This document shows, one piece after another, positions 36,663-42,997 of a stretch of DNA of 64,000 nucleotides. Position 1 is the stretch's first letter, and each line of letters begins with the position of its first letter. The notes under the pieces were generated by a model. That model did not search any database and had not been told where the DNA came from. It saw only the letters and a program-made list of their open reading frames with translations. Both the position numbers and the translations under genes were made by a program. The DNA lies in the NCBI RefSeq assembly GCF_029269745.1, contig NZ_JARJHT010000001.1, positions 1,302,001 to 1,366,000 on the forward strand, written 5' to 3'. The stretch is from Polluticoccus soli. GTDB taxonomy: Bacteria > Bacteroidota > Bacteroidia > Chitinophagales > Chitinophagaceae.

Positions 36663-37487
36663 TTAAACGTCAATAAAAGAATCGAGGATTTCAGCGGCGC
36701 GCTCTTTCGTCATCGGCTCATCGAATGCCTGTGTTACAGCATCGAATTTCAGATCCTGTGCGTTCAGCCCGATCATGTCGATACCTGATTGTACGGTGAT
36801 CGATTCACCGTGGTAATAAGATTGCAGGTAAGAATTCTCTGTATCGCTGTTGCTGCCTGTAACCCATGGACGAATTCCAACAACGCCCGCATCCTTGCGC
36901 ATCTTACGCACTTTAGCTGCATACCTGCCAGTTGCGGTGTGTATACTCAGCACGGCAGCCAGGAAAGTATCATTTACCATCAGCTTGGTTACCGTTCCCT
37001 TTTGGACACGTATGGTAGTATCCTCAATGGTTTGCGCTAGTTCCAGCATTTTTATGAAATTCACCAGCGACTCTGCAAACGGACCAGTGCCCGAGCCACT
37101 TCCGCCTGTAATGTCGAATGTTGGTGCTGTAGCTGGCACACCACCGCCATCGTGTATTACTGCGCTTAGATAAGCTATGTGTTTTTGTTTTTGTGCCAGG
37201 AGTAATTCGAATGCTGTTCGCGCACCTACCGAACCAAAAACAGGGCCCTCATTCAACACCTTGGTGTAAAATGCTTCGCCAAACTGTTCCCAGGTCAACA
37301 CAAGGTTCAATGCTTCTATCAGTTCACCAGCTGTTTGTGCCTTAGCGGTCCTGAACAATGAACCCGCTGCCAACGGCAGTGATGCCAGCATCACCTTCGA
37401 CCCGAAACTTTTAAAAAGGCCCCTCCGGCTGTCAACCTTATCAGTTCCTTCTTCCTGTATCGCTTTGAGTATAGTATTAAGCTTCAT
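36663..37487 (-). CDS. Tat-exported ferritin-like domain protein
   Basis: 274 residues. The N-terminus has a twin-arginine motif (SRRGLFK, residues 20-26) before a hydrophobic stretch and AKAQ, so it is probably Tat-exported and cleaved. The mature part is a ferritin-like helical bundle: one helix holds WEQFGEAFYTKVL and another the QKQKHIAYLSAVI segment with histidine, similar to the desiccation-related/DUF4439-type ferritin-like proteins. Metal ligands cannot be assigned with certainty. It lies 15 nt after a second ferritin-like gene in the same operon; the Tat route suits a protein that takes on a metal or cofactor before export. Confidence 0.8.
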   Translation of the reverse strand: MKLNTILKAIQEEGTDKVDSRRGLFKSFGSKVMLASLPLAAGSLFRTAKAQTAGELIEALNLVLTWEQFGEAFYTKVLNEGPVFGSVGARTAFELLLAQKQKHIAYLSAVIHDGGGVPATAPTFDITGGSGSGTGPFAESLVNFIKMLELAQTIEDTTIRVQKGTVTKLMVNDTFLAAVLSIHTATGRYAAKVRKMRKDAGVVGIRPWVTGSNSDTENSYLQSYYHGESITVQSGIDMIGLNAQDLKFDAVTQAFDEPMTKERAAEILDSFIDV

Positions 37488-37502
37488 AAACTGTCGTCGG
37501 TT

Positions 37503-38189
37503 TTATTGTTTAGGTATATGCTTGGTCGATATCTCCTTGGGATAATATTTACTCAGCGATGCAAGCACCTGCTCGGGTGTTTTGGCCACATCCATTTGCT
37601 CAGCGTTCAAGCCATGAGCAAAGTCGTTAGGAGCCAGCCCATCATTTACATAACCGAGGTGCCTGCCGTTCACAGACATCATCTTGGCAATCTGCTCCAG
37701 GTATTGAGCTGATGCGAAACGACCTGCAATGCCGAGGAATCCCGAGATCAATGCCTGTTCAATATCCCTGGCTGCACCCAAAGCAGCTTCACGATTGGTA
37801 AATTCAACTTTATTATCGAGGAAGAACTGGAAATCTTCGATCACCTTTGTACCCAGCATATCGCGCAGCAGTTCGCGGTGTGCGATCTCATGGTCGCGCA
37901 TTTCAGGTATTTGTTGCGATTCAGCTATCGGGCCGTCAGGATTAAGTCTTGCCGCGAAGCCTGTATAAAATGCAGCACTCAGTTGTTTGAGGGCAAACAT
38001 ATAGTTGAGCAGACCCCAATCTTCCGAACCCAGGTCTACTGAGCCGTCAGCCGGTTCCGGACCATCGTCATCTTTATTGCACGAGGCTATCACCAGTCCC
38101 GCACCTGCGAGACCTGCATAGCTGAGGAACTGCCTGCGCGACAGGTCTTTTTGCGCAATGGCAGAAGTTTCCTTCAATTCTTCTTTCAT
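37503..38189 (-). CDS. Tat-exported lipoprotein with ferritin-like domain
   Basis: 228 residues. It carries a twin-arginine signal (SRRQFLSYAGLAGAG, 18-32) that ends in a lipobox (VIASC), so it would be a Tat-exported lipoprotein. The ferritin-like bundle follows: NYMFALKQLSAAFYTGF, then MRDHEIAHRELLRDML, an E-x-x-H pattern typical of diiron sites, and a further helical pair. First gene of a two-gene operon with 36663. Together they look like a membrane-anchored and a soluble periplasmic partner with iron or oxidative stress roles (inference). Confidence 0.82.
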   Translation of the reverse strand: MKEELKETSAIAQKDLSRRQFLSYAGLAGAGLVIASCNKDDDGPEPADGSVDLGSEDWGLLNYMFALKQLSAAFYTGFAARLNPDGPIAESQQIPEMRDHEIAHRELLRDMLGTKVIEDFQFFLDNKVEFTNREAALGAARDIEQALISGFLGIAGRFASAQYLEQIAKMMSVNGRHLGYVNDGLAPNDFAHGLNAEQMDVAKTPEQVLASLSKYYPKEISTKHIPKQ

Positions 38190-38347
38190 AACGAAGCAAA
38201 TGTTTTGTACGCTTTTGAACTAATACCAGCACTCGCAGCAGGGAATAGTTAACCCCTTGCCATGCAAGTGCGTAGGTAAATCTAATATTTGTTATCCGCT
38301 TTTCATAGCCACAGCCTGAAAAACGCCCGAAAATTGAGGGAATCCGC

Positions 38348-38593
38348 CTAGTTTTTGGCGGCTATGAATACAAAAGGAAGCTGTATCCGGCTCTGGAAGG
38401 CATTATGGATCTTGCCGGGATGTTTGATGATCTTGTATTGCTGCAAGTCTATCACTTCTACTGTAGAAAGAAACAATCGCTGGAGCGTCACCTGGTGCAG
38501 GTATTTTACCAGGACGGCGGCATCTATCGCATCTGCTGCCATCACATTGTGGGTATAATGAGCCCAAACCTTATTCCCCCTGCCGCTCCACAT
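38348..38593 (-). CDS. hypothetical protein, 81 aa
   Basis: Codon use matches neighbouring genes, and the chain reads like a protein (DAIDAAVLVKYLHQVTLQRL, then IKHPGKIHNAFQSRIQLPF). It has no signal peptide. It begins 7 nt after the stop codon of the 45-aa lipoprotein gene on the same strand, which argues for an operon. It could also be the surviving C-terminal part of a longer gene. I recognise no family. Confidence 0.5.
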   Translation of the reverse strand: MWSGRGNKVWAHYTHNVMAADAIDAAVLVKYLHQVTLQRLFLSTVEVIDLQQYKIIKHPGKIHNAFQSRIQLPFVFIAAKN

Positions 38594-38600
38594 AGTTTCA

Positions 38601-38738
38601 TCATTTAAAGCGCTTGGAATGGTACATCCTGTTCAGGTCCGTTCCGCAGCCGCATTTCTTACTACTACTACAACTTTGTGCCAGCACCAGCACTGCTCCC
38701 AGCAGCACTACGTAAATTATACTTTTCTTAAACACCAT
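38601..38738 (-). CDS. small lipoprotein, 45 aa
   Basis: Too short for routine gene finding but convincing: MVFKKSIIYVVLLGAVLVLA forms a signal peptide, the lipobox reads AQSC, and the mature chain is only 22 residues with SSSKKCGCG, basic residues and RFK at the end. Small Bacteroidota lipoproteins with a similar CGCG stretch are common and uncharacterised. It is divergent from the MurG-like glycosyltransferase and is followed after 7 nt by the 81-aa gene. Confidence 0.65.
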   Translation of the reverse strand: MVFKKSIIYVVLLGAVLVLAQSCSSSKKCGCGTDLNRMYHSKRFK

Positions 38739-38754
38739 ACTCTTTGCTAAACGC

Positions 38755-38762
38755 TACTTTTG
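38755..38762 (+). promoter_or_regulatory. -7 promoter box of the MurG-like gene
   Basis: TACTTTTG, 16 nt before the TTG start codon at 38779. Confidence 0.5.
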
Positions 38763-38778
38763 GTAAAAATACGGATAA

Positions 38779-39876
38779 TTGGAAAGCAATAATCCTAAGC
38801 AAATATTAATAGTTCCACTCGACTGGGGCCTTGGTCACACCACCCGGTGCGTGCCGCTCATCCGCTACCTGCAGCAGCTGGGGCATCATATAACCGTTGG
38901 CGGCAATGAGTGGCAGCGCAAGTATATAACTGAAACTTTCCCCGGCATAGAAACTATCCACCTGGACGGCTACAACGTGAGCTATAGCAAACACGGCAAA
39001 GGGTTCATGTTCGCCATATTGCAGCAAATACCCAAACTGCTGCGCAATGTGCGCAAGGAACATGAATGGCTGATCGAATTGTCAGAGAAGCGCAAGTTCG
39101 ATGGTATTATTTCTGATAACCGGTATGGATTGTTTCATCCAACTATCCCTTCGGTCATCATGACGCACCAGGTGCTGGCACAAACCGGCATGGGTAATAC
39201 CGCTGACAGCCTGCTGCGCCGACTGCATTATCGTTTCCTCACTCGTTTCGGGCAATGCTGGGTGGTCGATGTACCGGGCATACCCAACCTGAGTGGCAAA
39301 CTGGGCCATCCCAGTCCCATGCCACGAAACGCAAAATTTGCCGGGCTGCTCTCGCAGATCATTCCAAATGCGCACATAGCCGAGGACCATTTGCTGGTAT
39401 TACTTTCCGGCCCTGAACCACAGCGCACCATGTTGTCGCATATACTTTGGGAACAACTAAAAGACCATAAAGGCAAAGTAGTTTTTGTAGAGGGTTCCGA
39501 CAAAGCTCCGCGACAAGCTAACAATTCCACCTTCGGACAGAACGGAAGATATTTTCTCCGCATCACGAAAGACTCACTGCAACCGTTGATAGAAGATGCC
39601 TCAATCGTCATTTGCCGTAGCGGCTACTCAACCTTAATGGATCTGGCAGTGCTGTACAAGAAAGCCATCCTCATACCCACACCTGGACAAACCGAACAGG
39701 AATACCTCGGCAAACACCTGCACAAAGAAGGCGTATTTTTTCATGCTCCACAAAAGAACTTTGACCTGCAACATGCACTGACCGATGCACAATTATTCCC
39801 TTTCAAGAAGTTAGAGCTGCATGGCGCGCATGAGTTGTATAAGGGTGTAGTGGAAGAGTGGGTGAAGAGTTTGTAA
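38779..39876 (+). CDS. MurG-like (GT28-type) glycosyltransferase
   Basis: GT-B fold transferase of 365 residues. The N-terminus ILIVPLDWGLGHTTRCVPLIRYL is the glycine-rich acceptor-side motif. The C-terminal donor site shows VICRSGYSTLMDLAVLYKKAILIPTPGQTEQEYLG, as in MurG and diacylglycerol glucosyltransferases. The acceptor is unknown; being outside a cell-wall cluster, it is not MurG itself. The start must be TTG at 38779: an in-frame stop lies directly before it and no ATG follows before the conserved region. Single gene behind its own promoter. Confidence 0.85.
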   Translation: MESNNPKQILIVPLDWGLGHTTRCVPLIRYLQQLGHHITVGGNEWQRKYITETFPGIETIHLDGYNVSYSKHGKGFMFAILQQIPKLLRNVRKEHEWLIELSEKRKFDGIISDNRYGLFHPTIPSVIMTHQVLAQTGMGNTADSLLRRLHYRFLTRFGQCWVVDVPGIPNLSGKLGHPSPMPRNAKFAGLLSQIIPNAHIAEDHLLVLLSGPEPQRTMLSHILWEQLKDHKGKVVFVEGSDKAPRQANNSTFGQNGRYFLRITKDSLQPLIEDASIVICRSGYSTLMDLAVLYKKAILIPTPGQTEQEYLGKHLHKEGVFFHAPQKNFDLQHALTDAQLFPFKKLELHGAHELYKGVVEEWVKSL

Positions 39877-39907
39877 AATGCCGGTTTCCACCTGACACGA
39901 CAAATAT

Positions 39908-40357
39908 TTACTGCTCCAACTCGTTGACTGCTTCATTTACAGCCTGACCAAAATCGCGAAAATATTTGGGCAGAGCCTCGACATCATCCGTGATATACCA
40001 GCGGTAAGTTTTGCCACTTACGGTCGCGGTTATTGTGCTTCCGCCGGCGTCGGGATACTTCGAGTGGTATTCCTTGCCGTTTTTATCGAGCATGCCACGC
40101 GTTATTTTAGTCAAGAGTTCCTTAGCACGGACAGATTTTTCGGCAGGTACCGGCGTATCAAAAACGTCTTCGTTATTCATCACCACCAAGGTATCCTCCA
40201 TCACGCCATCGCCGGTTATTTTATAATATGTCGTAGGCTTGAGGCTATAGCCGTGATTTGCCAAAAGCAATATACTCTCCGCTGTAACAGTTTCCTTTTT
40301 ATTGCAGCCTGCAAGCAATAAGACTACGGCTGCTGCATTAATTGCCAGTTTTTTCAT
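39908..40357 (-). CDS. hypothetical lipoprotein, 149 aa
   Basis: Signal peptide with lipobox LLAGC (cysteine 18). The mature part contains YYKITGDGVMEDT and VSGKTYRWYITDD, a small strand-rich domain typical of uncharacterised Bacteroidota lipoproteins. It is a single gene; the palindromic repeat at 40427-40456 lies about 70 nt upstream. Confidence 0.7.
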   Translation of the reverse strand: MKKLAINAAAVVLLLAGCNKKETVTAESILLLANHGYSLKPTTYYKITGDGVMEDTLVVMNNEDVFDTPVPAEKSVRAKELLTKITRGMLDKNGKEYHSKYPDAGGSTITATVSGKTYRWYITDDVEALPKYFRDFGQAVNEAVNELEQ

Positions 40358-40426
40358 AGGGTTTCGTTTATCAGAATAACGTCGATATCAAACAATATAC
40401 CAAGGCTCGCCCAATTTTTATTTAAT

Positions 40427-40456
40427 ATGACGCCAGGTGTTTACACCTGACGCCAT
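40427..40456. repeat. dispersed GTCAGGTG palindrome, copy C (possible terminator)
   Basis: A 14-bp stem with two G-U pairs: ATGACGCCAGGTGT (40427-40440) against ACACCTGACGCCAT (40443-40456). It begins 6 nt past the stop codon of the VOC gene on the minus strand and may end that transcript. It is the longest member of the palindrome family. Confidence 0.65.
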
Positions 40457-40461
40457 ATATT

Positions 40462-40854
40462 CTAAGGTTTCCATTCAGTAGCCTGCATCAAACCAAAACG
40501 ATTACCCTCGGTATCCTCGCAGCCTGCAAAAAAACCAACACCAGGTATCTCGGCTTTCTCCACGCGTATCTTACCACCATTCTTCTTCACGTCTTCCATT
40601 GCTTTGTCTACGTCATCTACCATGATGGTGCAGTCGTAAGTATATAGCTTATCGCTGCCACGTTTGTAGAGGCCGCCGTTGATGCCGGGAGTTCCATCAG
40701 GACCGGTCACCAGTCCCCAGTAATCCATCATGCCGCCTTCCGATTCCTTCATCATCTGCGGCACCTGCCAGCCAAATGTATTCTCGTAAAACTTCTTGGC
40801 CCTTTCGATATCATCGGCCTGTATCTCAAAATGAACGACGCGGTTGTTTGCCAT
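40462..40854 (-). CDS. VOC (glyoxalase/bleomycin-resistance) family protein
   Basis: 130-residue cytosolic protein made of two beta-alpha-beta-beta-beta units. The start VVHFEIQADDIERAKKFYENTFGW and the C-terminal FFAGCEDTEGNRFGLMQ are characteristic of the family. One metal-type histidine (H8) is present. The substrate is not predictable. Confidence 0.87.
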   Translation of the reverse strand: MANNRVVHFEIQADDIERAKKFYENTFGWQVPQMMKESEGGMMDYWGLVTGPDGTPGINGGLYKRGSDKLYTYDCTIMVDDVDKAMEDVKKNGGKIRVEKAEIPGVGFFAGCEDTEGNRFGLMQATEWKP

Positions 40855-41173
40855 GTTGCTTTGGTTTAAATGTGAGAAATAAATTTAGCACTATTACCGG
40901 GTCGTTTCGTCCCGATATTTTTAAATGTAGATTAAGTATTGAGGCTCATCGAAGTGGGAACAAAAAAGTTTTCTTTCCATCTTGAGAGGGTAGGAAAGAC
41001 CAAAGGCCTTTCGGGTTCTATGCGATGGATATGATAGCTTGCGCCAGTGGGCTCCCTTCCTCTCTTGAGAGCCATGTCAATGAAAAAATAATCAATAGGG
41101 AGCAGGGAGGGGCGCAGCCCTATGCGCATCAGCGGGCCTGTGACACTGCCAACGCACTCGTAGGATAGAAATT
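40855..41173. other. gene-free spacer with degenerate repeats
   Basis: I see no credible gene in these 319 bases. They hold two inverted relatives of the CTCTCAAGAG repeat (40977-40990 and 41051-41072), a GGGTCGTTTCGTCCC hairpin near 40901, and a 65-codon open frame on the minus strand that lies across the repeats and looks like chance. Confidence 0.5.
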
Positions 41174-41629
41174 CTACAGATCTATAACAACAGGAGGCAC
41201 GACAGCACTCAAGGACGACATGCTGCCCACTTTCTTCTCTTTACCATTCAGCGTGTAATAAGTAATGTCTCTGCAACCCTCTTCACGGTCCGGACCAGCT
41301 TCCACATTTTCAAAACGTATCCCGGTTATTGTATACTCCCCGACTCCGGGCCGAAATGTGAACTTCCAATCAAATTGCTCCCTGATCTCATAATATCCAT
41401 AATGGACTTGCACTGAATCGAGCGTATCATTCTCTACGAGTTGCGAGAAATTACTCCCCTTCTGGTATTTACCTGCTACCACGACAAGTCCGCTGTCATT
41501 AAACACATGGAATTTTACGGATAATCGCGGAGTATCGCAACCACGTTTCGGGAGCGTACATGAAGCAAGGAAGGATAAGCAGCCAAGAATAATTGCTACA
41601 GGTAACAGGGTATTGATTGAATTTTTCAT
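41174..41629 (-). CDS. hypothetical lipoprotein, 151 aa
   Basis: Signal peptide followed by lipobox FLASC (cysteine 24). The mature chain has strand-like segments (LSVKFHVFNDSGLVVVAG) and ends in VVPPVVIDL. Probably outer-membrane or periplasmic. No family recognised; single gene divergent from the terminase-like gene. Confidence 0.65.
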   Translation of the reverse strand: MKNSINTLLPVAIILGCLSFLASCTLPKRGCDTPRLSVKFHVFNDSGLVVVAGKYQKGSNFSQLVENDTLDSVQVHYGYYEIREQFDWKFTFRPGVGEYTITGIRFENVEAGPDREEGCRDITYYTLNGKEKKVGSMSSLSAVVPPVVIDL

Positions 41630-41717
41630 AAGAAATATATTACTGTCAGCTCCAATTTTTATGCCAAAATACTTTATGAAACGGCGACAATATACTTAAT
41701 AATTGTAGTTTTTTTGC

Positions 41718-41725
41718 TATCTTTG
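41718..41725 (+). promoter_or_regulatory. -7 promoter box of the terminase-like gene
   Basis: TATCTTTG. An ATG lies only 2 nt after it (41728), before the expected transcription start. This is why I place the coding start at 41788. Confidence 0.5.
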
Positions 41726-41787
41726 TAATGGAACTGTCAGAAATTTTCTGCAGCATTTTTTGTCCGTCACCCTATCAACCACCTATC

Positions 41788-42942
41788 ATGAACGACGAGA
41801 AAATAACCCGCATTCCCGCACAGCACCTTATTTATGTAAAAGAATACATCCGCACCGGCGATAAGGAACGCGCCTATGGCAAAGCCTATCCCAATGCACA
41901 GCCACAAAGCCGCAAGCCTGCAGCATGGCGACTCTCACGTCGACCGGAGATTCAGGAGCTGATAGATGAGAAACAGAAAGCATCGATAGAAAAAGGCTTT
42001 GCAGCCGCGGAGGCTGAAGCTGCCGAAAGGCATAAAAAAGACTTCCTTTCTTTGCATGAACGCCGTGTCGAACTGGCCCGCATCGTGCGCCGGCAGGCGA
42101 GGATGAACAAATACTACAAGTTCAAAGAAGAAGTAAAGACAATGGAAGTGACGGTCGACAACCCCGCCGCCATACTACGCGCCATAGAACTGGACACAAA
42201 GCTGGAAGCAGAGTACTTCGCTAAAAAGCCGGCAGTTGAAAAGGCGAAGGAGACCAGGACAGATGAAGAAAAGTTCAGGCTGCTTATTTACATCGACAAA
42301 AAGGCATTCGGAGGCGAAGAAGAGGACCTGACCGACGAAGAATATGACTACGCTATCAAACAATCGCTTACCAATGACGGTTTTAGGATCTGCCCTCCAA
42401 AGCTCCGGCCAGATTGGGAGGAACTTGGATGTGTAATACACCGCGACATGGAAACGGGCAAATACGAATACCACTGCCCGGCCGATAAGGTGAAAACGAG
42501 ACAGGAAAATGGAAAAACGATCTACTATTACGAGCAGGAGGAAAAAGACAAAGAACAGGTAACATCCGGTAACATCGACAGCCGCCAAACCACTGGCACA
42601 GAGCACGAAGCAGAAAAATCACTCATGCGACATGCTGAACCGGAAAAGTTACCGCCGCAACCGCCGGTGCGACAGTATATCTATCCCACCGACCGGGCAG
42701 CCACCAAACGTGACGAATGGGCACCGATAGAACGGGTGTTGGACGACTACTGGGAATACTATCTGAAAAATCAAAACATGACAAATATGCGCGGGCATGA
42801 GGCCATCGTACGCCTATCGCGCAGCCGCAACCTGCCACCCGAAAAACGCCGGGAGCTGGAACTGGAAACAGGCTGGGAGTTTCATCCCGACCGGCCGGGG
42901 TTGGTGAGACGGGTAAATCACGGGCATGCCCAAAAACCCTGA
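41788..42942 (+). CDS. terminase-small-subunit-like DNA-binding protein with long extension
   Basis: 384 residues. The first 60 (HLIYVKEYIRTGDKERAYGKAYPN, then AAWRLSRRPEIQELIDEKQK) match the helix-turn-helix N-terminus of phage terminase small subunits (Terminase_2-like), in which a short domain recognises viral DNA. A helical and highly charged middle follows, then a possible second domain with EEYDYAIKQSLTNDGFRICP and a tail rich in proline, arginine and glutamate. It is more than twice as long as ordinary small terminases. No large terminase, portal or capsid gene is nearby. I chose the second ATG because the first lies upstream of the expected transcription start. It could be a domesticated phage-derived regulator. 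Confidence 0.6.
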   Translation: MNDEKITRIPAQHLIYVKEYIRTGDKERAYGKAYPNAQPQSRKPAAWRLSRRPEIQELIDEKQKASIEKGFAAAEAEAAERHKKDFLSLHERRVELARIVRRQARMNKYYKFKEEVKTMEVTVDNPAAILRAIELDTKLEAEYFAKKPAVEKAKETRTDEEKFRLLIYIDKKAFGGEEEDLTDEEYDYAIKQSLTNDGFRICPPKLRPDWEELGCVIHRDMETGKYEYHCPADKVKTRQENGKTIYYYEQEEKDKEQVTSGNIDSRQTTGTEHEAEKSLMRHAEPEKLPPQPPVRQYIYPTDRAATKRDEWAPIERVLDDYWEYYLKNQNMTNMRGHEAIVRLSRSRNLPPEKRRELELETGWEFHPDRPGLVRRVNHGHAQKP

Positions 42943-42972
42943 CAAGGCCTCGCCAGCACACCCCTGATTCAT

Positions 42973-42980
42973 TATCTTTG
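42973..42980 (+). promoter_or_regulatory. -7 promoter box of alaS
   Basis: TATCTTTG, 17 nt before the ATG at 42998. Confidence 0.6.
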
Positions 42981-42997
42981 CACACTATTTTAGATAT

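Noticed and set aside
40932-41129. 65-codon minus-strand frame in the spacer
   Set aside because: It lies across degenerate inverted repeats, has unusual composition (many R and P) and no start context; probably chance within a repeat element.
41728-42942. Prophage remnant suggested by the terminase-like protein
   Set aside because: No integrase, portal, capsid, tail or lysis gene and no att-like repeats nearby; neighbours are housekeeping genes.
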